A stretch of 12,716 nt of DNA. Origin: an uncultured bacterium. Its GTDB lineage: Bacteria; Bacillota; Clostridia; Lachnospirales; Lachnospiraceae. The notes beneath the pieces are model-generated. The model did no database searches, was not told the DNA's origin, and worked only from the letters and a program-made list of their open reading frames with translations. Position 1 is the first letter of the stretch, and each line of letters opens with the position of its first letter. Below, one piece after another: positions 1 to 7,842 of the stretch. A program made the position numbers and the translations under genes. The stretch covers positions 1 to 12,716 of the forward strand of contig CAMGRE010000053.1 of the NCBI GenBank assembly GCA_946061355.1, given 5' to 3'.

Positions 1-8
1 ACTTTTCT

Positions 9-1142
9 ATGAAAATCTGTTTTGTCCTTCCCCACTTCTACCCTTATGTGGGCGGTGGGGAGCGAATCTTTTATGATATGGTACAGGGGCTGTTGAAACG
101 CGGTCATGAGATCCGCGTCCTAGCCCGGAATGTCGGCGATGAATATCTGGGACACAAGACGGTCAATGGCATGGAAGTCTATTATTTCCCCTGGAAATCC
201 TTCTTCGGCCACCCGATCGTGCCCGCAAAGGATATCGAAGAGCACATCAGATGGTGTGATGTGGTACATGCCTCTATCTTTACGCCTGCACCGCCCTCCA
301 GCAGACTGGCCCGCAAATACCACAAGCCGTCTGTGCTGACAGTGCATGAGGTGCGCGGTCCCAAATGGTTCTGGGTGGAGGATATCATCCGTGCCAGCGG
401 CTTCTGGCTGTACGAACAGTTTGTCTGCCGGCAGAAGTTCGACGTGTACCATGCGGTAAGCCAGGCGACGAAGCGCGACATCCTCGCCTACTGCGGCAAA
501 AATAAGAACGTGGTGTGCGTATACAATGCCGTGAATGAGATGGATGCTTCCATTGCGGAGAAATCTTCCCTGAATCTCCGGGATTACTTTGGTCTCGGTG
601 ACAAGGAGCGGATTTTCCTGTATTATGGCAGACCCGGACAGACAAAGGGGATCTATGTCTATCAGGAGGCCATCCGCGCCCTTCAGAAGCGCGGCGTGGA
701 TCTGACAAATATCCGCTTCTGCTTCATCCTCGGTGCCGAGCCGGTGAAGCTTCGCAAGAAATTTATTGATTCCATCAACCGCTACGGCCTGTCCGACAAA
801 GTCCTGGTTCGCGACTCTCTGGGACGCGAAGATCTGTGCCGCTGTATCCTCCAGACCGATTACGTGGTGGTACCCTCCGTCACAGAAGGCTTCGGTCTCA
901 GTGCGTTGGAGGCATGTCAGCTCGGGCAGAAAATCATCTCCAGTACGGGCGGTGCACTGACAGAAGTGGTTTACGGGGACTGCCTGTTCTTTGAAAACCG
1001 CAACAGCGAAGCACTGGCCGACAGACTGCAGGCGGTGATCGAGAAAGGCGATGCGGCATTTGACAAGGTTCCGCCGAGAAGCTTCCCCTATGAAGACATG
1101 GTGGACGGGATTGAGAATATCTATAAAAGCCTTTTAAATTGA
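9..1142 (+). CDS. GT4-family glycosyltransferase (GT-B fold)
   Basis: This 377-residue protein should transfer a sugar from a nucleotide-sugar donor to a growing glycan at the inner face of the membrane. The N-terminus has the GT4 opening, MKICFVLPHFYPYVGGGER, with the glycine loop at residues 15-17. The C-terminal donor-binding domain carries YYGRPGQTKGI at about 205-215 and the EX7E motif EGFGLSALE at 293-301, followed by the usual GG loop at 314-315. Length is normal for the family. Only eight bases are visible upstream, so the ribosome binding site cannot be checked and the frame is open to the window edge, but starting at this Met gives the canonical family N-terminus. It probably ends an operon from the left, because a separate promoter overlaps its stop codon. 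Donor and acceptor cannot be deduced. Confidence 0.93.
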   Translation: MKICFVLPHFYPYVGGGERIFYDMVQGLLKRGHEIRVLARNVGDEYLGHKTVNGMEVYYFPWKSFFGHPIVPAKDIEEHIRWCDVVHASIFTPAPPSSRLARKYHKPSVLTVHEVRGPKWFWVEDIIRASGFWLYEQFVCRQKFDVYHAVSQATKRDILAYCGKNKNVVCVYNAVNEMDASIAEKSSLNLRDYFGLGDKERIFLYYGRPGQTKGIYVYQEAIRALQKRGVDLTNIRFCFILGAEPVKLRKKFIDSINRYGLSDKVLVRDSLGREDLCRCILQTDYVVVPSVTEGFGLSALEACQLGQKIISSTGGALTEVVYGDCLFFENRNSEALADRLQAVIEKGDAAFDKVPPRSFPYEDMVDGIENIYKSLLN

Positions 1143-1167
1143 CGTTACTTCCGAAAAAATATATAAT
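1139..1167 (+). promoter_or_regulatory. Sigma-70/SigA-type promoter overlapping the GT4 stop codon
   Basis: TTGACG (1139-1144) and TATAAT (1162-1167) are separated by exactly 17 bases. This is one mismatch from the housekeeping consensus at -35 and a perfect -10. The TGA stop of the upstream gene (1140-1142) lies inside the -35 hexamer. Transcription would start near 1174, leaving a leader of about 45 bases before the aminotransferase ATG at 1219, and would drive the run ending at 6176. No terminator hairpin is visible between the stop codon and the promoter, so read-through from the left may also contribute. Confidence 0.82.
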
Positions 1168-1218
1168 AGGGAAATGAAATCAACATCCGTCAAAAGATGA
1201 TAGAAAGGGCACATTCAA

Positions 1219-2379
1219 ATGAGTGAAAATAAAAGAGAAATCCAACTGTTTACTCCCACCTTTCAGGTGGAAGAATGTCTGGAAGAGATCAGAGAATGCC
1301 TGGAAAAAGGCTGGACAGGCTTAGGATTTAAAACCGTACAGTTCGAAGAAGCATGGAAGGCTTACACAGGTCTCAATAACGCCTATTACTTAAATTCTGC
1401 AACGGCAGGATTAAACCTTGCAGTCGAGATCCTCAAGGAGGGCTATGGATGGGCAGACGGCGATGAGATCATCACAACGCCGCTCACCTTTGTTTCGACC
1501 AACCATGCGATCCCTCTCGCCGGAATGAAAGCGGTTTTTGCCGATATCGATGACACCAATTGTCTCTCTCCCGCATCAGTAGAGGAACATATTACAGATA
1601 AAACAAGAGCTGTCATCTTTGTGGGCATCGGCGGAAACACCGGCCATTATGAAGAAATCGTAGAAATTTGTAGAAAGCACGATCTCAAGCTGATCCTGGA
1701 TGCCGCCCATATGTCCGGCACACGCTTAAACGGCGTGATCCCCGGCAAGGAGGCGGAGGTTGTCATCTACTCCTACCAGGCAGTCAAAAATCTTCCGACT
1801 GCGGACAGCGGCATGGTCTGCTTCCGCGAAGCGAAATTCGATGAGATCGCCCGCAAAAAGGGCTGGCTCGGCATAAATAAAGATACTTACAGCCGTACGG
1901 TCAATGCCGGAAATTACAAGTGGAAGTACGACGTGGAATACGTCGGACAGAAACTGCACGGAAATTCCATCATGGCAGCCATCGCGCTCGTACAGCTCCG
2001 CTACCTTGACAGGGACAACGCATACCGCAGACAACTCGCTGAATGGTATCGGGAGCGTTTCAGTCAGTATCCTGACCTGATCGGGCTTATCACAATACCG
2101 GAGAACTGTTCTTCCTCCTGCCATCTGTTCCAGATCCTGGTGGAAAACAGGGATGAAATGATCCTGGCTCTGAATTCTGCAGGCATTTATCCTGGAGTCC
2201 ACTATGCTGACAACACGCTTTACCGCATGTATGCGTATGCACACAGCACCTGCCCCCGCGCATCGTATGTCAGCGACCATGTTATCTCCCTGCCGATGCA
2301 TATGCGCCTGACCTATGATGATGTCCAGTATATCTGCGATGAGGTCATCAAAATTGCGAAGGAGCAAAGACAGGCATGA
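1219..2379 (+). CDS. DegT/DnrJ/EryC1/StrS-type PLP sugar aminotransferase
   Basis: This 386-residue protein should transfer an amino group, usually from glutamate, to a keto-sugar nucleotide. The family landmarks are in order: the phosphate-binding NSATAGL stretch at 59-65 (usually NSGTAAL), TPLTF at 87-91, LDAAHMSG at 160-167 with D161 facing the PLP nitrogen, SYQAVK at 185-190 with K190 as the predicted Schiff-base lysine, and SLPMHMRLTYDDV near 357-369 at the C-terminus. Length matches WecE-like enzymes. AGAAAGGG at 1202-1209 lies nine bases before the ATG and supports the start. It begins the operon behind the promoter at 1139-1167 and its TGA overlaps the ATG of the GNAT gene by four bases. 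That coupling suggests the amino sugar made here is acetylated next, as in WecE/WecD-type pathways. The exact sugar is inference; no dehydratase or epimerase is in the window. Confidence 0.93.
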   Translation: MSENKREIQLFTPTFQVEECLEEIRECLEKGWTGLGFKTVQFEEAWKAYTGLNNAYYLNSATAGLNLAVEILKEGYGWADGDEIITTPLTFVSTNHAIPLAGMKAVFADIDDTNCLSPASVEEHITDKTRAVIFVGIGGNTGHYEEIVEICRKHDLKLILDAAHMSGTRLNGVIPGKEAEVVIYSYQAVKNLPTADSGMVCFREAKFDEIARKKGWLGINKDTYSRTVNAGNYKWKYDVEYVGQKLHGNSIMAAIALVQLRYLDRDNAYRRQLAEWYRERFSQYPDLIGLITIPENCSSSCHLFQILVENRDEMILALNSAGIYPGVHYADNTLYRMYAYAHSTCPRASYVSDHVISLPMHMRLTYDDVQYICDEVIKIAKEQRQA

Positions 2380-2903
2380 GGCATGATTTTTATTACCGGA
2401 ACGGAGATATTGAACTTCGTCCCATGACCTATGAAGACAGTCAGAAATACCGGCTTCTCCGCAATCAGGAGCAAAACCGGGTCTGTTTCTTCTATCAGGG
2501 TCTGCTGTCTGCCGAAGAACAGCGAAGCTGGTATGAAAAATACGAAAAAGATGATACCGACATCATGTTTGCTTTCTATTATAAGAATGTCTTTGCGGGA
2601 GGCAATGCCATCTATCACATCGATCGCGAAAAGGGCTGTGCCGAATACGGCCGCCTGCTTGTCGACAAAATAAATTTTCCTGAGAAGGGACTCGGAAGCG
2701 CCATCACATACGGCGCTTCTGAAATTGCCTGCAAAGATCTCGGTCTTTCCATGCTCTATTCAGAGATCTACGAAAGCAATCTGCCATCTATGTACGCCCA
2801 CCTGAAAGTCGGCTTTCACGAAGTGGAGACCCGCATGCTGAATGATCATCAAAAAATATATTATCTCGAAAATACTTTTGAGCAGATCAGAAAGGATATC
2901 TGA
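2376..2903 (+). CDS. GNAT-family N-acetyltransferase, probably acting on an amino sugar
   Basis: This 175-residue GNAT should use acetyl-CoA to acylate an amine. Motif A is visible as YGRLLVD (91-97) followed by the pyrophosphate loop FPEKGLGSAI (101-110). Motif B is ESNLPSMYAHLKVGF (133-147), the usual N...Y..K.GF ending. The start ATG overlaps the aminotransferase stop (ATGA) and AAGGAG at 2359-2364 lies 11 bases upstream, so the two are translationally coupled. This placement argues for a sugar acetyltransferase of the WecD or PseH kind that acetylates the amino group installed by the preceding enzyme. A RimJ/RimL-type protein acetyltransferase is possible from the fold alone but fits the operon less well. 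The stop TGA shares its last base with the ATG of the next gene. Confidence 0.88.
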   Translation: MRHDFYYRNGDIELRPMTYEDSQKYRLLRNQEQNRVCFFYQGLLSAEEQRSWYEKYEKDDTDIMFAFYYKNVFAGGNAIYHIDREKGCAEYGRLLVDKINFPEKGLGSAITYGASEIACKDLGLSMLYSEIYESNLPSMYAHLKVGFHEVETRMLNDHQKIYYLENTFEQIRKDI

Positions 2904-3847
2904 TGAAAAAGGTAATCTTAATCACTTCCACCTATAACGGCGCCGCCTATCTGCCGGCGCTTTTAGACAGCATTTTTGCGCAGACATACCCAAACATTGA
3001 TTTATACGTCCGGGATGACGGCTCAACAGATTCCAGCGTAAGCATTCTCCGGGACTATCAAAGCCGTGCACCGGAAGGAAAAAGGATCATCCTCATCAAC
3101 GATTCTACCAATGACTGGGGCAACAAGGGTGCGCACCAAAGCTATCATTATCTGATCCATGCCATTCCAAAGGCCGATTACTATATTTTCTGTGACCAGG
3201 ATGATGTCTGGATGCCCGAAAAGGTCGAGCGTGCTGTTTCCCACATGGAACAATACCCTGATACGCTTCCGATCCTCTATACACACAATTATTATGTCTG
3301 TGACAATGATCTCCACCCGGAGCATACACTTCCTGACAAGAAAGATATCTCTCCTGACGCGATGGCCTCCGTCAACCTCGCAAAAGTCATTATGACCGGT
3401 ACCTGGGCCGGCGTTGGCATGGCTCAGGCCTTTAACCATACCTTAAAAGAACTTGCTTTCCACACAGGAGATTATAACCCATCTATTGCGATCGACTGCT
3501 GGATCTCATGGGTGGTCGCAGGCATGAACGGAGCGCTTATCTATGACAATCGGCCACTTGCTTATTACAGACGGCATACAGGCACCTACAGTTCCGGCGA
3601 CGCAGGCGGTTTTGCCCGTTACAAAGACTGGCAGCGGCACATGAACCGCCACTGCCGCAATATCATCGACGGCATCCATGAATACCACAGATTGTATGGA
3701 AGCATGGTTTCTGCGGAAAGAGCGCAGTTTCTGGAATTGTTTGACAGCAAACAGCATCTGCGAAAATTCTTTTATCCGCACAGGCTTCGCAGCCATCTGA
3801 TCGATGAATTTGCGTTTCGCATCCTGTTATTGATCGGCAAAATCTAA
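2903..3847 (+). CDS. GT2-family glycosyltransferase (rhamnosyltransferase-like)
   Basis: This 314-residue protein is an inverting GT-A enzyme. It has the opening ITSTYNGAAYL (7-17), the nucleotide-binding DDGSTD (38-43), and FCDQDDVW (96-103), the DQDD variant of the metal-binding DXD motif that I associate with rhamnosyltransferase-like GT2 proteins. A second acidic site, AIDCW (196-200), and YRRHTG (222-227) follow where the catalytic-base and acceptor elements usually lie. The start is supported by AAAGGA at 2891-2896 and by the one-base overlap with the GNAT stop. It probably adds a sugar to the lipid-linked glycan made by this cluster. Donor specificity cannot be read from the sequence, and the rhamnosyl label is a family resemblance only. 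Confidence 0.92.
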   Translation: MKKVILITSTYNGAAYLPALLDSIFAQTYPNIDLYVRDDGSTDSSVSILRDYQSRAPEGKRIILINDSTNDWGNKGAHQSYHYLIHAIPKADYYIFCDQDDVWMPEKVERAVSHMEQYPDTLPILYTHNYYVCDNDLHPEHTLPDKKDISPDAMASVNLAKVIMTGTWAGVGMAQAFNHTLKELAFHTGDYNPSIAIDCWISWVVAGMNGALIYDNRPLAYYRRHTGTYSSGDAGGFARYKDWQRHMNRHCRNIIDGIHEYHRLYGSMVSAERAQFLELFDSKQHLRKFFYPHRLRSHLIDEFAFRILLLIGKI

Positions 3848-3894
3848 TATATCTAAAAACCATCATATGTCAAAGCAATGCGAAAAGGAGTTGT

Positions 3895-4530
3895 ATGTTT
3901 AAGGAAGCCGTTCTCATCGTGGTTCTTTTGTTCTTTTTTTATCTTGTCATAAAAAAACTGTCAGTCCGCAGACCCGGTCTGATCATCGGACTAACAGGCG
4001 GCCTGCTGATTCTCTTCTGCGCAGGCAATCTCATTTACAATCAGTTGTTTACATTTCCCGATTACTATATGGACACAAAGACCGGTGTATACCGTTACGG
4101 CACGTTCCGTGAGAATCTCTTTGCCTACAACAGCGAATTCCGTTTTCAGGACGAGATCCTCTTCCCGATTTTGAAAAACCGCACCGTACTGTTAGATGAC
4201 AGTTCCGGCTTTTATCATAAATTCTTTACCATGTTTTCAAAAGATGTCCAAACCGTAACACTCTCCGTGGAGGAACGCGAAACCTTGTTATCGCACAAGG
4301 AGGACTTTGATTTCTCCCACGAGTTCACGTGCATCGGCATCATGAATTATGTGACGGATGATATCCCGGAGGCGCTCGTTCCCACAATGGATGAGAAAAT
4401 ATATCCATGGGTATACGTCAACACCTCTTCCCTGCAGGGAAAAGAACAGTTGATCGCCCTGATCGATCAGGAGTACAACCTTTACATCATGTCTGTCGAT
4501 TATTTTAAGCAGATACAGGAGGAAGCATAA
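3895..4530 (+). CDS. Small two-helix membrane protein of unknown function
   Basis: I do not recognise this 211-residue protein. It has two hydrophobic helices (about 5-20 and 29-49) joined by a short basic linker (KKLSVRRP). A hydrophilic region of about 160 residues follows, with no Cys pair or nucleotide-binding motif. Because two helices place both ends on the same side, and the KKLSVRR linker favours a cytoplasmic loop, the C-terminal domain is predicted outside the membrane. AAAAGGAG at 3883-3890 lies four bases before the ATG. It is separated from the GT2 gene by 47 bases with no convincing promoter or terminator. Its TAA overlaps the ATG of the next gene by one base, so it is tightly coupled to the polytopic protein and is probably its partner or accessory subunit. 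Confidence 0.8.
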   Translation: MFKEAVLIVVLLFFFYLVIKKLSVRRPGLIIGLTGGLLILFCAGNLIYNQLFTFPDYYMDTKTGVYRYGTFRENLFAYNSEFRFQDEILFPILKNRTVLLDDSSGFYHKFFTMFSKDVQTVTLSVEERETLLSHKEDFDFSHEFTCIGIMNYVTDDIPEALVPTMDEKIYPWVYVNTSSLQGKEQLIALIDQEYNLYIMSVDYFKQIQEEA

Positions 4531-6176
4531 TGCGCACCCAACATCACTTAAAAACTTCTTTATACAGTTTTCTTTTTGCGGCTGTCTGTGCGGTCATCTT
4601 CCTGATCAGCTTATCTGTGAACCATGACTATTTTTACAAGCTGGCGTATGACAATCTGTTCTGCTATCAGCTAAAACAGCTTGCCGCACTCCTGGTAATG
4701 TGGCTGCTCGGCGGGGCGTTCCTGCTCCTCATCCGGACTACCCTTCCTGACAGTATGGTGATCCTGCTCAGTTTTCCTACAGGTCTGTGTTTGTGGGCTT
4801 TTGCAAGCTTTTTCCTGCTGATGCTGGGGATTCCCTATACAGTTCCCGCTGTCGCTGTCACACTGCTTGCAGTTTATGTTTTGATCTTCTTTCTCCGCCG
4901 CCGCATTTCGAATGAGCGGTTGCAGACAGATTCCCTGCGCAATTTGCCGGCAGTTTCTCCGCGCAATATCTCAATTCTGGCGATTTTTCTCGGCGTCATG
5001 CTGCTCTGCTCCACCGGGATTCTGTATGTATTTTTAAGCTATGATTCCTATTTTTACTTTATCAACTATGGCAATGCGCTCACAATTCTAAAGAGCTTTG
5101 CGGACATCGTGGGAAGCAACAGTTTTACTCTGACGAACATCGGTCAGTTCCTGCCACTGGTAAATTCCTATGCTTCTTTCTGGGGACTGGATCAAAGCTT
5201 CCAGATACAGGCTTTCCTCACGTTCAACCTTCTGGCATGCTTCTTTTACGGAATCCTCTGCCTGTTCCGGAAGAATCTGAGCGCAAAAAAAGCACTGTTT
5301 TTCAGCGCACTGCTCACACTTTTCCTTGCGAGTTCCACGTGCTTTATCATTCTCTCGTCATGGGTGCTCGCCAACATGTACTGTATGGTATATCTCTTCC
5401 TGATCGTGTTTGTGATCGAACTTGACAGCCGGGAGACTGATATCCTCGTGTCCATGTTCCTGACGACACTGGCTCTGCTTCGCAAGGACGGCATTATCTT
5501 CGCCGCATTCGTCTGTGTCTGGATTGCTCTCAGAAATATCCGGTCAAAAAAGACGCAGCTTCTTTTCTTTCTGCCTGCTGCCATCGTGGAACTCTGGTGG
5601 CTGTTCTACGTGCGCATCGTTCTGAATGCATCCGTCGGACAGGCAGTATACAGCTCCGTCACCAACAATAAAAATATTTTTCTGGTGGTTGCCGCCATCG
5701 TCGGCACATGTGTGTATATCCTGCTCGTCCACCCTGTTTTGGATCGCTTCTTCCAGAGCCGCCTTTCGTTCTCTCAGGGAGAAACGCTCCTGCTCTATCT
5801 GGGAATGATCATCATGATCGGGCTGCTCACTCTGCGTGACTGGAACTTCATCGTCGATAATGTGGATATGACCATCCGAAACATGCTCCTTTTCCCCTCG
5901 ATCTGGGGAATCAGTGCGGTGATGTACGCCATGCTGATTGTCATCACCATGCTTCAGAAACCTTTCTGGGACGCAGACACCTTCCTGTGGCTGGGTTATA
6001 TCATCCTGAATTTCATTTCCTACAGCATGGTGGACAGCAAATGGTTCTGGGTCAACTGGGACGATTCCTACATGAGAGTCTTCCTTCAGATCGTCCCTGC
6101 CATCGTCTTTATCTGTGGGAAGAAGTTATCTGCCCTTCTTCGATCTTATACACCAGATCACAATTCTGAATCGTAG
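4530..6176 (+). CDS. Polytopic membrane protein, putative GT-C-type glycosyltransferase
   Basis: This 548-residue protein has roughly 13 hydrophobic segments, for example about 8-30, 51-69, 75-99, 104-122, 147-169, 224-246, 254-272, 278-297, 319-335, 343-363, 381-400, 452-474 and 515-528. After the helix at 147-169 comes a polar loop opening with YDSYFYF (171-177). A LLRKDG element (316-321) begins a later helix and recalls the R-x-[DE]-G signature common in GT-C enzymes. This points to a polyprenyl-phosphate-sugar-dependent transferase acting on the outer face of the membrane, but a polymerase or other membrane protein cannot be excluded. AGGAGG at 4517-4522 gives a strong start, overlapping the upstream stop by one base. 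Its last 68 bases (6109-6176) overlap the 3' end of the ABC transporter gene on the other strand, with no terminator between them. Confidence 0.85.
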   Translation: MRTQHHLKTSLYSFLFAAVCAVIFLISLSVNHDYFYKLAYDNLFCYQLKQLAALLVMWLLGGAFLLLIRTTLPDSMVILLSFPTGLCLWAFASFFLLMLGIPYTVPAVAVTLLAVYVLIFFLRRRISNERLQTDSLRNLPAVSPRNISILAIFLGVMLLCSTGILYVFLSYDSYFYFINYGNALTILKSFADIVGSNSFTLTNIGQFLPLVNSYASFWGLDQSFQIQAFLTFNLLACFFYGILCLFRKNLSAKKALFFSALLTLFLASSTCFIILSSWVLANMYCMVYLFLIVFVIELDSRETDILVSMFLTTLALLRKDGIIFAAFVCVWIALRNIRSKKTQLLFFLPAAIVELWWLFYVRIVLNASVGQAVYSSVTNNKNIFLVVAAIVGTCVYILLVHPVLDRFFQSRLSFSQGETLLLYLGMIIMIGLLTLRDWNFIVDNVDMTIRNMLLFPSIWGISAVMYAMLIVITMLQKPFWDADTFLWLGYIILNFISYSMVDSKWFWVNWDDSYMRVFLQIVPAIVFICGKKLSALLRSYTPDHNSES

Positions 6177-7842
6177 ACAGGCGGTGCGCAATGATGATCA
6201 GTGTCTTGCTGCCCGCCAGATAATCGATCGCTTCCATGACCGCAGCCTCAGTATCGTTGTCAAGCGCTGAGGTTGCCTCATCTAACACCAATACCTCCGG
6301 ATTGTGATACAGCGCCCTAGCAATGCCGATACGCTGCCTCTGACCTCCGGAAAGCCGCACGCCTCCCTCACCGATCACCGTATCCAGCCCTTCCTCGAGC
6401 GTGTCGATAAAGTCCCCCAGCTGCGCCTCTTTCACTGCGCTCTGCAGACGCTTTTCATCCACCTGAGATTCCGGTATGCCAAACAGAATATTGTCACGTA
6501 TGGAGGCATCCAGAAGCGATATCGTCTGCGGGATATAGCCGAGCTTCGCCTGCCATGACGGCATGCGTTCCTTAATGTCAACGCCATCCACCAGGACAGC
6601 CCCCTCCTGCGACTGCAAAAGCCCCAGAATGATATCCGCCAACGTCGTCTTGCCCTGACCGGACGGACCGATAAATGCCACCGAACTGTTCTTTGGAATC
6701 ACCAGGCCCGCATCCCGGAACACCCATTTCTCCGATTCCGGATAATGAAAGGAAATATGATCCACACGGATTTCTTTCTCAAAGGCAAGCGGCTCCGAAC
6801 TTGTCGCAAGCCGGGTCTGCTCCATCAGTTCATCAATCTCTTTCAGATCATGATAGATCGCATCGATCGCAGGCTTGCTGAACATAATGCGGCTCAGATA
6901 CTCGGCGATCCTGTTTGCCGACGGCAGCATACGGAACGCAGCCACTGCAAACAGCGATAAGGTCGGAATGAAATATTCCGGATCCACGCCGCGCCATAAC
7001 TTGAAGCAGACCACCAGCATCAGGCCACAGATACAGACCGTCTCCATCGCCGGCTTGGGAATCATGCTGTAGAGCTTGAACAGCCTGTTGCTCTCCGCAT
7101 AATCCTTGTACTGGCTATCATATTTGTCCACAAAGACCTGCTCCCTGTTTAGAACCTTGATCTCCTTCACACTGCCGAGCGCCTCCAGTGCGATCCGTCT
7201 GGTGCTCCCCTGCCTGTTACGGCTCTTCCTTCCGGCCGTCCGCAGCTTCTTTCGGAAGACTTTCATGAAAACAAGAGCAAACACGCCCACCAGCGCAAGA
7301 ACTCCGATCGTGATGGATTTATCCTGATAGAGCAACAGGATCAGAAGCGCCAGACAGACACTTCCCTCCGACGCGAACTGGAGCGATGCGAGCACCGCCT
7401 CAAAAAAGGAAACCACATCCTCATTGATATTCCTGCTCAGTTCCGCACTGTTATGATTCAGATGAAAGGGATACGGCTGATGCATATAACAGCTGATCAT
7501 CTTGTAAGACAGTCTTCTCTGATTCTCGTAGGTAAATCTGTACTGTATACTGTGCATCCAGTACACGTAAATATTTTTTAGAATATAGACCAGGATCACA
7601 CCGAGCGCCAGGCAGACGATAAAATCATTGATGCTCTGAAATCCGCCCTTCGTGTACGCCCACGACGCCAGATCATTCTCCAGTATCTTCTCCGGATTGA
7701 TCAGGGTATTGATAAACGGCAGGATCACCGTCACACCCAGCAGCTCCACAAACGCGCCAAACAGGATCGTCACAAACAACAACGCGGCTGTGATCTTCTG
7801 CTTTCTGTCAAAAATATAGCTGACCTTCTTTAAGGTACTCAT
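6109..7842 (-). CDS. ABC transporter, PglK-like lipid-linked oligosaccharide flippase
   Basis: This 577-residue half-transporter fuses a six-helix membrane domain (about 15-325) to an ATPase domain (about 355-577). ATPase motifs are complete: Walker A GPSGQGKTT (392-400), Q-loop YIPQ (436-439), signature LSGGQ (497-501), Walker B VLVLDE (517-522) and switch His in IAHRLST (H553). The last transmembrane stretch contains AAFRMLPSANRI (301-312), very similar to the ALYRLMPSANRI segment I recall from Campylobacter PglK, which flips undecaprenyl-diphosphate oligosaccharide outward. Position among glycan genes supports this role over drug export. The start overlaps the ManC stop by four bases; AAGGAG at 7845-7850 leaves only two bases before the ATG, a short spacing that may rely on coupling to ManC. 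Its 3' end overlaps the convergent membrane-protein gene by 68 bases. Confidence 0.92.
   Translation of the reverse strand: MSTLKKVSYIFDRKQKITAALLFVTILFGAFVELLGVTVILPFINTLINPEKILENDLASWAYTKGGFQSINDFIVCLALGVILVYILKNIYVYWMHSIQYRFTYENQRRLSYKMISCYMHQPYPFHLNHNSAELSRNINEDVVSFFEAVLASLQFASEGSVCLALLILLLYQDKSITIGVLALVGVFALVFMKVFRKKLRTAGRKSRNRQGSTRRIALEALGSVKEIKVLNREQVFVDKYDSQYKDYAESNRLFKLYSMIPKPAMETVCICGLMLVVCFKLWRGVDPEYFIPTLSLFAVAAFRMLPSANRIAEYLSRIMFSKPAIDAIYHDLKEIDELMEQTRLATSSEPLAFEKEIRVDHISFHYPESEKWVFRDAGLVIPKNSSVAFIGPSGQGKTTLADIILGLLQSQEGAVLVDGVDIKERMPSWQAKLGYIPQTISLLDASIRDNILFGIPESQVDEKRLQSAVKEAQLGDFIDTLEEGLDTVIGEGGVRLSGGQRQRIGIARALYHNPEVLVLDEATSALDNDTEAAVMEAIDYLAGSKTLIIIAHRLSTIQNCDLVYKIEEGQITSSHR

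Noticed and set aside
1726..2367. Long minus-strand frame of 213 codons opposite the aminotransferase
   Set aside because: It is antisense to a gene with all its catalytic motifs, and its translation shows no recognisable domain; it is a codon-usage shadow.
3836..3894. Possible separate promoter before the two-helix membrane protein (TTGATC at 3830-3835 with AT-rich sequence after it)
   Set aside because: No -10 hexamer with more than weak similarity falls at 16-18 bases spacing, and the 47-base gap fits a continuous operon.
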